Positions 50,805-60,258 are shown, counted from the stretch's first letter. The stretch is DNA of 64,000 bases from Chitinophaga horti (GCF_022867795.2 NZ_CP107006.1:5394001-5458000), one strand, 5' to 3'. Numbers and translations: made by a program. The notes: a model not told the origin generated them from the letters alone.

Positions 50805-51869
50805 TTACTTTGCCTGCACGGTTACTTTCGCTCCATCAGTCAGGTTAATCTGGCCGCTGGTAATTACCGTTTCACCCTCGTTCAATCCATCGCGGATTTC
50901 CACACGATCGCCGAAAATGCGGCCTGCTACTACTTTACGCAGTTTTGCAGTGTTGCCTTCCATTACGTAAACAGTATTGCTGTTCACTCCACCAACGAAT
51001 GCCGCGCGGGATACCAGCATAGCCGGCTCCATCTTAGGCATTTCGAACAGCGCAGTGCCATACATACCTGCTTTCAAAGGTTTGCCGCTCACATTACTGA
51101 TTTCCATTTCCACCGGGTAGTTAAGAGTGTTATCACCTTTCGATGCGATGAAAGTAATTTTACCGGTATAGTTTACTTCGGGATACACATTGCTCGTCAC
51201 CTTCACTGTTTGTCCCACCTTGAGGTTGATTACCTGCGCTTCCGGTACAGATACCGCGAGCTTCAGGCGGCTAACATCCACGATGTCGAACATCTTGGTG
51301 CCTGGTGTGAGATAAGAACCTAACTCCACATACTTTTTATTGATCGTACCCTGGATAGGAGCTTTCACATAAGTGTCTTTTACCCTGCGGGATGCACTTT
51401 CCACTTTCGCTATGGCCAGTTCGTATTGCAGTTTGGCATCGTCATATTGCTTCTGGGTAACGCCACCGTTCTTCAGCGCGGCTTCGTTACGCTCCATATC
51501 TACTTTCAACTGCTTCAGGCTAACCTCGTTGGATTTGAGGTCGGTGTTGAGCAATTCGTCGTCCACACGGGCGAGCATTTGGCCCTGGCTTACGAAAGCG
51601 CCTTCGTCGACGAGCAGTTTAGTGATACGACCTGATGTTTCGGAGAGGTAAGTGAGTTCGCGAACAGGAGCGAAGTTGCCATTCGCTGCAAACTGGCGGT
51701 CGAATTCGGTACGGGCGGCTTTTTCCACCAATACAGGCACTTCACCCGTGTTGCTTTGTTTTACGAACTCGGTTTTTTCTGTATTCTCTTTTTTGTTGGC
51801 GCTCAGCTTCCACATAATCAGCGCAAGCGCACCTATAGTAATAAGGCCGTAAATAATTACTTTCTTCAT
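50805..51869 (-). CDS. RND efflux periplasmic adaptor (MFP)
   Basis: The 354-residue adaptor has an N-terminal membrane anchor (IIYGLITIGALALIMW), a biotinyl-lipoyl-like half motif (SGRITKLLVDEGAFVSQGQML), an alpha-helical hairpin (LNTDLKSNEVSLKQLKVDMERNE region), the second half (KAPIQGTINKKYVELGSYLTPG) and beta-barrel and membrane-proximal domains. It bridges the RND pump and TolC. It is 9 bp after the TolC gene and 145 bp before the RND gene. I see no feature in that 145-bp gap. Confidence 0.94.
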   Translation of the reverse strand: MKKVIIYGLITIGALALIMWKLSANKKENTEKTEFVKQSNTGEVPVLVEKAARTEFDRQFAANGNFAPVRELTYLSETSGRITKLLVDEGAFVSQGQMLARVDDELLNTDLKSNEVSLKQLKVDMERNEAALKNGGVTQKQYDDAKLQYELAIAKVESASRRVKDTYVKAPIQGTINKKYVELGSYLTPGTKMFDIVDVSRLKLAVSVPEAQVINLKVGQTVKVTSNVYPEVNYTGKITFIASKGDNTLNYPVEMEISNVSGKPLKAGMYGTALFEMPKMEPAMLVSRAAFVGGVNSNTVYVMEGNTAKLRKVVAGRIFGDRVEIRDGLNEGETVITSGQINLTDGAKVTVQAK

Positions 51870-51878
51870 GACTTCAGA

Positions 51879-53231
51879 TTAGTTTAAAAGTGTTTTAAGG
51901 TTACCGTTGGATTTGATCAGTTCCAGTTCTGCCAGTTTGTATTCGAGCAGCGCCTGGTTGTAACTGTTCTGCGCTTCTGTAAGGGAAGTTTCTGCGTTCA
52001 GCAGGTCGGTAAGATTGGCAAGACCCAGGTTGTAGTTGCTCTGGGTAGTGCTGTAGACCTCATCGGCCAGTTGCATATTTTCCTTCTGCGTTTGAATAGT
52101 GGCGAGATTGTTAGCCATATTCAGCTTCGCATTCTCGAACGCGCTGTTCAGCTGCAACTTCGTGTCCGCCTGCATGCGATTGATCTGGCGAAGGGTAACA
52201 TTGGCCTGGTTCACCTTGGAGCGGCGTGCATAACCATCAAAGATCGGGATGCGCAGCTTTAGTGCAACTGAAGCCATGTCGTACCAAAATGCGGTTCCGC
52301 CGCTTTTATAGATATCGAACTTGTCGCTGATACCATTGTAGGAGTAGTTAGCGCTTAATGAAAGCGAAGGATAATATTCTGCCTGGTAAGCTTTCTTCTG
52401 ATAGTTTTGTAACTCCTCCTGCTTTTTCAGCAGTTTAAATTCTGTACGGTTTTCTACGATAAAGTTGCCATAGTCTACGTTGCCGGATGCTTTATTCGCC
52501 AGTTCCGATAATTCGATGGCAGGCAGGTCCAGCTGTGTTTCCAGCGGCATGCCCAGGTAACTTTTCAACGAGTTTGTTTGCGTACGAAGCTGATTTTCCA
52601 GCTGTGATTTTTGCGTTTTGTAGTTCACCAGGTTCACCTTAATCCGGTCCAGGTCAATTCTTTTAGCAAGACCGTTCTCGAATTGTGTTTGCGTGGTTTG
52701 TACCAGCTTGGTCAGTTTGTCGATGTTGCTTTGTAATACCGACATTCTTTCCTGGCTTACCAGCAGGTTGTAGTACATCTGCGAAACCTGGTAAATCACG
52801 TTTTCTTCTGATTGTACCGTTTGCATTGCGTAATATTCCTCGCCGGACTTCGCCGCTTTCAGTCCTGTAAATACAGACTGGTTAAAGATTTGCTGGGAGA
52901 GGTCTGCACCGATGCCTGTATTCCATGTCGTTCCGGATTCCACGGTCAGCATTTTTCCTGGCTGGCCAAGGGCGTCGCCGGGTAGCACGAATACTGGTTT
53001 AATAATGTTATCGGTAAGGTTTCCATTAGCGTTGATCTGTGGCAACGCCTGCGCTCTGATCTCCGCCGTTTTCAGTCGACCGAGATCTTCTTCCATCCTG
53101 GTTTGCGCGAGCTTGTGGTTGTTAGCCAGCGCATACTGGAGGGTTTCCTTCAGCGACAGTTTTGTTTGTGCGTGTCCATTGTACACACCTATGCCCAGGA
53201 GCAGGGCAAGTGATAGTTTCAACCGTTTCAT
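51879..53231 (-). CDS. TolC-family outer-membrane efflux protein
   Basis: The 450-residue protein has a signal peptide (LALLLGIGVYNGHA) and two TolC repeats of long coiled helices (LSLKETLQYALANNHKLAQ; YQVSQMYYNLLVSQERMSVL; LKLRIPIFDGYARRSKVNQA; YNLGLANLTDLLNAETSL). It forms the outer-membrane channel of the tripartite pump encoded next to it. It lies 24 bp after a TetR gene on the same strand. Confidence 0.93.
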   Translation of the reverse strand: MKRLKLSLALLLGIGVYNGHAQTKLSLKETLQYALANNHKLAQTRMEEDLGRLKTAEIRAQALPQINANGNLTDNIIKPVFVLPGDALGQPGKMLTVESGTTWNTGIGADLSQQIFNQSVFTGLKAAKSGEEYYAMQTVQSEENVIYQVSQMYYNLLVSQERMSVLQSNIDKLTKLVQTTQTQFENGLAKRIDLDRIKVNLVNYKTQKSQLENQLRTQTNSLKSYLGMPLETQLDLPAIELSELANKASGNVDYGNFIVENRTEFKLLKKQEELQNYQKKAYQAEYYPSLSLSANYSYNGISDKFDIYKSGGTAFWYDMASVALKLRIPIFDGYARRSKVNQANVTLRQINRMQADTKLQLNSAFENAKLNMANNLATIQTQKENMQLADEVYSTTQSNYNLGLANLTDLLNAETSLTEAQNSYNQALLEYKLAELELIKSNGNLKTLLN

Positions 53232-53255
53232 TTGTAATCTATTATGGCGTGTGTT

Positions 53256-53870
53256 TTATGCTTCTTCTGTTATTTTCAGGTAATTGTTAAGGATCTGGTG
53301 ACCTTTAAGCGTAGCCACTCCGTACACGTAGTGCACCGCCAGTTGCTGCGCTACTTCGTGCAGATTGAAGTGTTCTGCAGGAAAAGGTCGTGGGTTAAAT
53401 GTTCCCTCCAGATGAAGAAGGCGGAGGCGGGACATTATTTCCAGTTTGATATCGTTTCTGAACAGCCCTTCTGCAATACCTCGTTCGAGATTGGTGCGAA
53501 TGCTGTTAATGACATAGGTGTTTTTATATTCTTCAATTACTTTCCAGGCAGCAGGGTGATATTTTTCCAGCTCGAAAAGTAATATCGGATTCACTGTTTT
53601 TGCCAGCGACTCGGTAACCATTACACTGCGCAAAAGCAGGTCTATGGCGTCATTAGCGTCGTTGTGGCATTGTTGCAACTGGTTTTGCTGATCGTCCGTC
53701 ATAAAACGGATCGCTTCTTCCACCATCGCATCTTTATCCTCGAAGTGTTCGTAAACCGTTTTCTTGGAAATGCCGCATTCCTTCGCAATGTCCATCATGG
53801 TAACATTTTTGATACCATACATTCTCATCAGCTTCAGCGTTGTTTCCAATATCCTGTCGTGCGTGTTCAT
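53256..53870 (-). CDS. TetR-family regulator
   Basis: The 204-residue protein has an N-terminal TetR helix-turn-helix (RILETTLKLMRMYGIKNVTMMDIAKECGISKKTVYEHFEDKD, residues about 5-46) and a helical ligand domain. It lies between a second TetR gene (12 bp upstream) and the TolC gene (24 bp downstream), so it is co-expressed with the pump. Two TetR genes in one pump operon suggest separate ligands or targets, or a heterodimer. Confidence 0.93.
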   Translation of the reverse strand: MNTHDRILETTLKLMRMYGIKNVTMMDIAKECGISKKTVYEHFEDKDAMVEEAIRFMTDDQQNQLQQCHNDANDAIDLLLRSVMVTESLAKTVNPILLFELEKYHPAAWKVIEEYKNTYVINSIRTNLERGIAEGLFRNDIKLEIMSRLRLLHLEGTFNPRPFPAEHFNLHEVAQQLAVHYVYGVATLKGHQILNNYLKITEEA

Positions 53871-53882
53871 CTCTTAACCACT

Positions 53883-54494
53883 TTATCTCTTCTGCATTCC
53901 TTTTATGAAAATTTCAGCAAGTTGTTTCTGCTTTGCGATGATGAGGCTAAACTCCTCTGGCGAAGGTTCGCCCAGGTGAGGAATGCCTTGCAGCACCGAA
54001 AACCGTAAACCGATCAATGCCTGGTTGTAAAGTTCAGCCGCCTGCACCGGGTCCATCTCTATAAATTCTCCGTCCTGTATACCTTTTTCGAACATTCTTG
54101 CTATCAGTGCCGTTTCTTTCTCTTTCACCTCGTTCATCTGCGCAGCAATCTGTGCAGGCGGTCCGTTCTTTAACAACTTGAATAATTCCAGGCGACAAAA
54201 CTTCTGTATGAAGTCATGTCTTATATCGATCAACTGTCTTAATGCTGCGGAAGCCGAGGTCATGTTTTTTACCGCATCCTCGATCCCGTTAAAATATACT
54301 TCGCCCACTTTGGCCAGCACAGCATTGTGCAAACCATTCTTGTCAGGGAAATAATAATACAATGAGGCTTTCGAACAACGTATGTCATCGGCTATCTCGT
54401 TCATCGTGGTTTTTCCCGCGCCAAACTGAGTAAACCGCTTCAGAGCAGCCTCAAGGATTTTATCCCTCATTTCGTCTTTGTTCTCTGTAAGCAT
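53883..54494 (-). CDS. TetR-family regulator, first gene of the efflux operon
   Basis: The 203-residue protein has a TetR helix-turn-helix (KILEAALKRFTQFGAGKTTMNEIADDIRCSKASLYYYFPDK, residues about 12-52) and a helical effector domain. It opens the minus-strand unit TetR-TetR-TolC-MFP-RND. A perfect palindrome 6 bp upstream of its ATG covers the likely promoter, which is the usual arrangement for an autorepressor. The ATG at 54494 leaves 11 residues before the DNA-binding helices. Confidence 0.93.
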   Translation of the reverse strand: MLTENKDEMRDKILEAALKRFTQFGAGKTTMNEIADDIRCSKASLYYYFPDKNGLHNAVLAKVGEVYFNGIEDAVKNMTSASAALRQLIDIRHDFIQKFCRLELFKLLKNGPPAQIAAQMNEVKEKETALIARMFEKGIQDGEFIEMDPVQAAELYNQALIGLRFSVLQGIPHLGEPSPEEFSLIIAKQKQLAEIFIKGMQKR

Positions 54495-54499
54495 TAACC

Positions 54500-54531
54500 T
54501 TTTGACTTTTTTAGTTATAAAGTCAAAATTA
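54500..54531 (-). promoter_or_regulatory. Operator/promoter of the efflux operon
   Basis: TTTTGACTTT (54500-54509) is perfectly complementary to AAAGTCAAAA (54519-54528), with a 9-nt spacer. A minus-strand -7 box TAATTTTG (54524-54531) overlaps the upstream arm, placing transcription start inside the palindrome. Binding by a TetR dimer here would block transcription. Confidence 0.72.
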
Positions 54532-54657
54532 GAACAAAAACCTGAATTAGTAACGTTAGTTGACCATTTAACTTGGTTTTAACACTTTGATGACACGCGG
54601 AGGCTAGCGGGTTTCCTGGGTTTTTGATCTAACATGTTGATAATGCATGAATATTGG

Positions 54658-54684
54658 GCAATTGAGTACAAAGTACACAATTGC
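54658..54684. promoter_or_regulatory. 27-bp near-perfect palindrome
   Basis: GCAATTGAGTAC (54658-54669) and GTACACAATTGC (54673-54684) are complementary except at one position, around AAA. It lies in the gap between the efflux operon and the aminotransferase, 164 bp upstream of the TetR start. It may be a second regulator site. Confidence 0.55.
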
Positions 54685-54814
54685 ATCACGAGGCTATTTA
54701 GATGGCTAACAAGTTTATGTGTGGATATCACACAATTTTAAAAATTCCTACATAGAGAAGAAAACGACGCACGGAGCGTCGCAACGGCGGCTGACCAGCG
54801 GGTGAGAAGATGAC

Positions 54815-54853
54815 TAAAAAAAGAAAAGGAGAAGCAGAACGCTCCTCCTTTTC
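54815..54853 (-). terminator. Intrinsic terminator of the aminotransferase
   Basis: GAAAAGGAG at 54823-54831 pairs with CTCCTTTTC at 54845-54853, and on the minus strand seven T follow. Confidence 0.9.
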
Positions 54854-54874
54854 GTATCAACTTAGCAACATTGA

Positions 54875-56134
54875 TTAGCTTAATTTTTCCAGCGCTGCTT
54901 TCAGTTTTTCCAGCATCTCCGGAATTTCTTGCTTCACGCAGGTACCAACACTCATGCGATACCAAGGGGAAGTTTTAGCTGCACCGAACGCAGAGAATGG
55001 CACCACAGCCAATTTCGCCTCGTCGAGGATGTAAGAAGTCACATCGCCCTGGCTTTCCAGCTTTTTACCGTCGGCAGTAGTTTTACCTACCAGGTCAATT
55101 TTCAGCGTGAGGTAAATGGCTGCCTGTGGCGCGATTGCCTCTACATTGTGACCTGCATTTTTCAGCGCAGTGAAGCCAGCGTGGATTTTCACCAGTCTTT
55201 CTTCGATTTCTGCCTTGAAGTGTTTCAGGTAAGTATTTACATTGTCTTTCTGCGCGAGGTATTTAGCGGCTGCTTTCTGCTCTGCCATTGGGCTCCAGGC
55301 ACCAACGTGGCTGAGGATCGCTTTCATTTTACCGATTACGTTAGCGGGACCGAGCGCCCAACCAACACGAACACCGGTAGCGGCAAATGATTTACTCATC
55401 CCGTCGATGAAGATAGTGAATGGCTTCATTTCAGGACGCAAGCCAACGGGGTTGTAGTGGTGCGTGTCGCCGAAAGTGAGTACCCAATACATCTGGTCGA
55501 ACATTACGAACAGGGGCTTCTCGTTTTCGCCGCGCATTTTATTTTCTGCAATTACCAGGTCGCAGATCTCTTCCAGCTGTTGTTTCGCGAAAGCGGTACC
55601 AGTCGGGTTCTGCGGAGAGCAGAGCGCCAGCAGGGTAGCACCTTTCAGCAAAGGCTTCAGCTCGGCTGCGGTAGGCATAAAGTCGTTCTCAACGCGGGTT
55701 TCCAGCACTACGTGTTCTGCTTCCAGGAAGTGCGTGTAGTGGTTATTATTCCAGGAAGGCGTTGCGTAAATCACTTTCTCGCCACGGTCAACCAGGGTGC
55801 GGTAAGTAGCATAGATGATCGGACGGCCGCCGCAGGAAATAACGATTTCGCTGGTAGGATCATAGCTGAGGTTTTCGCGCTCGCTGATAAACTCACCAAC
55901 CGCCTTACGCAGTTCAGGAATACCATCGGCGGGAGGATAGTTCGTGTAGTGCTCTTTGTAAGCGTTCACGATTTCCTGCTCAAACTCTGCCGGGATCGGA
56001 AATACCTTGGGGTCAAAATCACCGATAGTGAAGTTGTAAATCTTCTCGCCCTTGGCCTGCTTTTCCTTTATCTCACCTGCCAGTTTGATAATTTCAGATC
56101 CTATGAGCGTTTCGGCTAAATGCGATAGTTTCAT
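54875..56134 (-). CDS. Class I/II PLP-dependent aminotransferase
   Basis: The 419-residue enzyme has the fold-type I features: NFTIGDFDPKVFPIP, a substrate-side YPPADGIPELRKAVGEF, LCSPQNPTGTAF with the PLP-contact Asn, and the Schiff-base Lys248 in DGMSKSFAATGVRVGW. It resembles aspartate-type aminotransferases, but the specificity is not evident. The ATG at 56134 is required because an upstream in-frame start would lie within the TACTTTTG promoter box at 56180-56187. The gene is monocistronic. Confidence 0.92.
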   Translation of the reverse strand: MKLSHLAETLIGSEIIKLAGEIKEKQAKGEKIYNFTIGDFDPKVFPIPAEFEQEIVNAYKEHYTNYPPADGIPELRKAVGEFISERENLSYDPTSEIVISCGGRPIIYATYRTLVDRGEKVIYATPSWNNNHYTHFLEAEHVVLETRVENDFMPTAAELKPLLKGATLLALCSPQNPTGTAFAKQQLEEICDLVIAENKMRGENEKPLFVMFDQMYWVLTFGDTHHYNPVGLRPEMKPFTIFIDGMSKSFAATGVRVGWALGPANVIGKMKAILSHVGAWSPMAEQKAAAKYLAQKDNVNTYLKHFKAEIEERLVKIHAGFTALKNAGHNVEAIAPQAAIYLTLKIDLVGKTTADGKKLESQGDVTSYILDEAKLAVVPFSAFGAAKTSPWYRMSVGTCVKQEIPEMLEKLKAALEKLS

Positions 56135-56179
56135 AACCCAAGATGTTTTTTTGTTTTTTATTAATGGTTTTTTGCGCCG

Positions 56180-56187
56180 CAAAAGTA
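56180..56187 (-). promoter_or_regulatory. TACTTTTG -7 box of the aminotransferase
   Basis: The box matches TAnnTTTG on the minus strand and implies a leader of about 40 nt before the ATG at 56134. Confidence 0.6.
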
Positions 56188-56315
56188 ACCGTTTTATAGA
56201 TACTTTTAAAGAACGGCCCTCTTGTTTTTATTTTATTCAACAAAAGTCAGATTCACTGCAAAATTATTCAAAAAGAAAGGCCTACACTGAAAAAACGTCA
56301 AGCAAACATGCTCAC

Positions 56316-56343
56316 TAAAAAGGCAGCCGTTGCCGGACTGCCT
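56316..56343 (-). terminator. Intrinsic terminator of the SNF2 gene
   Basis: AGGCAG at 56321-56326 pairs with CTGCCT at 56338-56343, with inner CCG/CGG pairing. On the minus strand TTTTTAG follows. Confidence 0.8.
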
Positions 56344-56369
56344 GTAAAATTTATATTTCGGAAGATGCG

Positions 56370-59300
56370 TTAACTAAACAGGTACAGCACATCTTCTTTC
56401 GTAAGCTTTTTGATGAAGCCGTTATCGTCGGCGATAATTTCCTTCACCAGGGACTTTTTACGCTCCTGCAGCTCCAGTATCTTTTCCTCTACGGTGTCCT
56501 TACAAATCATGCGGTAAGCGAAGATGTTTTTGGTCTGGCCGATACGGTGCGTCCGGTCAATCGCCTGTTGCTCAACCGCCGGGTTCCACCAGGGATCTAC
56601 GATGTACACATAGTCGGCCGCCGTCAGGTTGAGACCTACACCACCCGCCTTTAACGAAATCAGGAACACGCGGCACTCTTCGTTGTTCTGGAAGTTCTGG
56701 ATCGCTTTTTCCCTGTCCATAGAAGAAGTGCTGCCATCGAAGTATTCGTACTTGATATGCTGATGCTCGAGCTTTTCCCTGATCAGCCCTAACATGCCGA
56801 GGAACTGGGAGAAGATGAGTACTTTGTGGTTACCGATGTTCTCCGTGATCTCACGTGTTAGTTCATGCAGCTTCACGCTGTGATTCGGATATTGCTCCTG
56901 CTCATTTAATATCGCAGGGCTATCGCAAATCTGGCGCAACTTCATGAGGCCCTGCAAAATCGTTAATTGCGAACGCTCCATGCCCTGGTCTTCAATTACA
57001 CCAAGGATCTTCGAGCGGTAGGTGTTACGGTAAGCGTCATAAATATGGCGCTGTTCAGGATCCATCTCGCAGAAGATAACGGTTTCGATTTTGTCCGGCA
57101 GGTCCTTTGCCACCTGTTCTTTCGTACGACGAAGAATGAAAGGATAAATCAGTTTACGCAGATGTTCTTTCCTTTCCTCGTCCTGAAACTTATCGATCGG
57201 TGTGGCAAATTCGTTCCTGAAAAAGTCTACACTGCCCAGCATGCCGGGGTTCAGGAAGTTCATTTGCGCGTAAATATCGAACGTATTGTTTTGCATCGGT
57301 GTACCGCTTAACGCAAATCTATTACGGGTTTGCAGCAGCTGTGCCGCTTTTGTCACCTTACTTTGCGGGTTTTTGATCGCCTGCGATTCATCCAGCACCA
57401 CGTAGTCGAACTCCATCTTCATCAGCAAAGTGATATCACTTCGTAACGTGCCGTAAGTGGTAATAATGATATCAAACTTGCGCAACTCCTCGTCACTACG
57501 CAAACGTGCAGGGCCGTGGTGAATATGATGCGTCATTTCCGGGGTGAACTTTTTGATCTCGTTCTCCCAGTTATAGATCAGCGTGGTCGGACAAACGACC
57601 AGCGCCAGGCATTTACCATTTTTGTTTTTGTAATGCTGAATAAAGGTGAGTGCCTGCACGGTTTTACCCAAACCCATGTCATCGGCCAAAATGCCGCCCC
57701 ACTTCACTTCATCCAGGTAGTTCAGCCATTGAAAGCCGCTTTCCTGGTAGGGGCGCAGGTTTGCAAATACATTTCGGGGGATAGGTGTGCTGCGGATCTC
57801 ATCGAACTGCAGCAGCTTCTTCCGCTTCTCGTCCAGCTCTACCAATATCGCTTCATCGTCAATAAACTCGTACAACTCGTCGATTACAGAAAAGTTGTAC
57901 TTCGACAACTTCAGCCCTTTATCTTTTTCCTCTCCGATCTTGAACAGCAGCGAGTATTTTTTTAGCCATTCCTCCGGCAGCAAACCCAATGTACCATCGG
58001 CCAGCTGCACGTAGTTTTGTTTATTGACGAGCGCTTTCTTAATTTCTTTGATGCTCACCCGCTGATCGCCATACACCACTTCCACCTGCGCGTCGAACCA
58101 GTCGATGCCGGAGCTGATTTGCAGGTTGGTAACGGGTTTCTGTGGATTGAAGCGGAAGTTACGCAAGGTCTCGAAACCAAATACGCGCACATTCATTTCC
58201 TTCAATGCATCAAAAAACAGGAAGAACCAATTGTTCTTCAACGCTTCTTTCGCCCGCAGGAAAAAGTAGTTGTAGTTACTGTTTACCGCAAAGTTGGAGT
58301 GCAGCGACCGGATCTTGTTGACAAAATCCATTTCCGCTTCTTTGTTCCGGTGGATGATGAGTACCTTGTTGCCTTCCTGCACGGTGATTTTCGTTTCCTC
58401 GTTCCACTCCACCTCATGGCCATGATAAGCGAATGAAGGCTGAATGATAAACGTTTCACCCACTTCTTTCAGGTGCACCAGGCTGTCTGGCGCAATGTCA
58501 TCCACTTCGTCGAGTAACCCGTTATCGAATTGAATGTCGTAGTTTTTGCTCAGCGGCATCAGGTAATCGCGCAGGTAACCGGGCCATTCCTCGTTTACGA
58601 TGCGTAGTATGCCATGCTGCTGGTATTGTTCTACCTGTAGCGCATCCAGCGGTTGGCGAAACAGGTGAATGGTATTATTATACAGGAAGATGAGCGGACT
58701 GGCCCACTGGTTGTCCGCCACGTTCACGAGGTTTTCGTCGATATCGACCCAACAGCTGATCTCTACGTGATTGGCCGTTGCTTTCGTTTTGAAGTGCAGC
58801 CCCAGGTGACTGTCCGCGATTTTAAGTGCCTGCAGGTTTTTGGTTTTAAACGGTTGCCCGTCGCGCAGTAAAAACGTACGGCTATGTTCCTCCAGCACGG
58901 GGAACAATTTTAACAGCTTTGGATGCAGGTATTCGAGGATCAGCTCCTTTGTTTCCGCTGGCAGTTCGTCGGAATTATCGTGCATGATATTTTCCCAGAT
59001 CCCTGCAAACGGAGAGTTCTTGTTCAAAAACTTGCTGATCTCTGTCTGCTGGATCTTGCGCACCGGTACGATCAGCTCGCGGTCTTTTTCTTTGAACTGA
59101 TAAAAATCGATGTATTTAGTGAGGTCGAGTTTACTGATCAGCGATACGAACTCCGTCGCTTCATCATTGGCCTCGCCTGTAATAAGATCGGCTTTAAAGT
59201 AAGGATACAGCTGCTCGTTCCCGTTCATCACCACGCCCAGCCGGCGCGTTACGGACAGGGAGTCGTCTGCCGGCTCATTCGCCGCCGCCATACTGGATGA

Positions 59301-60122
59301 ACCTGTAGGGATAGGCGCTTCCACCTTTTTGATGGTTGGGTCCAACACACGCAGGAATGGCTTACCATTGATGTAGGAGAAAGAAAACTTGCCCTCCAGG
59401 TCGTCCGTAAGGGAGTAACCGTAAAGCGAAAGCAGTTTGTTCTTTTCTTTATCCCAGTTACGTAGGGTATCAAAGTAAAACGGGCCGCTATCTTGCAGCA
59501 ACTGCAGGAATAGTGCGGTTTTGTGTTCACAAACAGGATGCTCCGATTCGCTGCAGGAGCAGTGTGTATCGAAGTTTCGCTCCTCGTTGCGTTGAATAAT
59601 GAGCGGATACAATTTACCGTCGGCCTTCAGCTCTGCCTCCACCTTTTCATCCTTGGCTGACTTTATCACCGCCTGCGACTTTTTAAGGATTGCTTCTGCC
59701 TTGGCGTAGATTTCCGGCGATGCCAGCAGCCGAAGCGTTTTCACATCGATCGTTTTCATTTTTACCAGCGTATGCTGCTGGTCGTACTGCGTTTCGAAGG
59801 ATTCGAAGTGGTTCTTGTCCAGCATTTCCTGTAGCTGAAAAAGCGCAGCAGCCTCGTGCCGGCAAATGTCGCCGAGGTTGTATGGACACTGGCAGCGGAT
59901 GTTCATGACCGCTGTTTCGTGGTATTTATTAATAGAAACCTTGTAATAATTGGCGTGGGTATCGCTTTTCACCCGGAAGTTGGCGGATTTGAGCACCGGA
60001 TCGGCATCCAGCAACTCTACGCCCCCGGTGGCGTATATACGTTTCCCCCTGCGGATCACCTCGTCGGTCCCGTTATTATACACATATTTTAGCAGGTGGG
60101 GTAATGACATGCTTTCGGGCAT
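56370..60122 (-). CDS. SWIM-domain SNF2/RapA-like helicase
   Basis: The 1250-residue protein is a DNA-translocating ATPase. It has two SWIM-type zinc sites near the N terminus (CQCPYNLGDICRH, residues 77-89; CSCSESEHPVCEH, 188-200), a long middle region, then the SNF2 core: GILADDMGLGKTVQ (Walker A), DESQAIKNP (motif II), SGTPMQNN (III), GGVGLNLTAADYVYIVDPWW (V) and QAIDRTHRIGQTK (VI). SNF2 proteins remodel protein-DNA or RNAP-DNA complexes. The ATG at 60122 is used because the upstream GTG lies inside a TACTTTTG promoter box. No defence genes flank it, so a general housekeeping role is favoured. Confidence 0.92.
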   Translation of the reverse strand: MPESMSLPHLLKYVYNNGTDEVIRRGKRIYATGGVELLDADPVLKSANFRVKSDTHANYYKVSINKYHETAVMNIRCQCPYNLGDICRHEAAALFQLQEMLDKNHFESFETQYDQQHTLVKMKTIDVKTLRLLASPEIYAKAEAILKKSQAVIKSAKDEKVEAELKADGKLYPLIIQRNEERNFDTHCSCSESEHPVCEHKTALFLQLLQDSGPFYFDTLRNWDKEKNKLLSLYGYSLTDDLEGKFSFSYINGKPFLRVLDPTIKKVEAPIPTGSSSMAAANEPADDSLSVTRRLGVVMNGNEQLYPYFKADLITGEANDEATEFVSLISKLDLTKYIDFYQFKEKDRELIVPVRKIQQTEISKFLNKNSPFAGIWENIMHDNSDELPAETKELILEYLHPKLLKLFPVLEEHSRTFLLRDGQPFKTKNLQALKIADSHLGLHFKTKATANHVEISCWVDIDENLVNVADNQWASPLIFLYNNTIHLFRQPLDALQVEQYQQHGILRIVNEEWPGYLRDYLMPLSKNYDIQFDNGLLDEVDDIAPDSLVHLKEVGETFIIQPSFAYHGHEVEWNEETKITVQEGNKVLIIHRNKEAEMDFVNKIRSLHSNFAVNSNYNYFFLRAKEALKNNWFFLFFDALKEMNVRVFGFETLRNFRFNPQKPVTNLQISSGIDWFDAQVEVVYGDQRVSIKEIKKALVNKQNYVQLADGTLGLLPEEWLKKYSLLFKIGEEKDKGLKLSKYNFSVIDELYEFIDDEAILVELDEKRKKLLQFDEIRSTPIPRNVFANLRPYQESGFQWLNYLDEVKWGGILADDMGLGKTVQALTFIQHYKNKNGKCLALVVCPTTLIYNWENEIKKFTPEMTHHIHHGPARLRSDEELRKFDIIITTYGTLRSDITLLMKMEFDYVVLDESQAIKNPQSKVTKAAQLLQTRNRFALSGTPMQNNTFDIYAQMNFLNPGMLGSVDFFRNEFATPIDKFQDEERKEHLRKLIYPFILRRTKEQVAKDLPDKIETVIFCEMDPEQRHIYDAYRNTYRSKILGVIEDQGMERSQLTILQGLMKLRQICDSPAILNEQEQYPNHSVKLHELTREITENIGNHKVLIFSQFLGMLGLIREKLEHQHIKYEYFDGSTSSMDREKAIQNFQNNEECRVFLISLKAGGVGLNLTAADYVYIVDPWWNPAVEQQAIDRTHRIGQTKNIFAYRMICKDTVEEKILELQERKKSLVKEIIADDNGFIKKLTKEDVLYLFS

Positions 60123-60196
60123 TGCCAGCTTTTTGGCACGAGTCGCGGGTTTTATAGTTCCGGATGTTTTAAGACGACTCGTGAAAAGGCAATCCA

Positions 60197-60204
60197 CAAA
60201 AGTA
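60197..60204 (-). promoter_or_regulatory. TACTTTTG -7 box of the SNF2 gene
   Basis: The box matches TAnnTTTG on the minus strand, 74 bp before the ATG at 60122. It overlaps the in-frame GTG at 60197, excluding that codon as the start. Confidence 0.55.
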
Positions 60205-60258
60205 AGCCAAAATTTTTTAAATTCTTGTCATCGGGAGAGCTGTTCCTTGCTAAAAGGT

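Noticed and set aside
56370..60122. Part of a phage-defence island (DISARM-like or similar SNF2 system)
   Set aside because: No methylase, nuclease or other defence gene is nearby. The flanks are an aminotransferase and comB.
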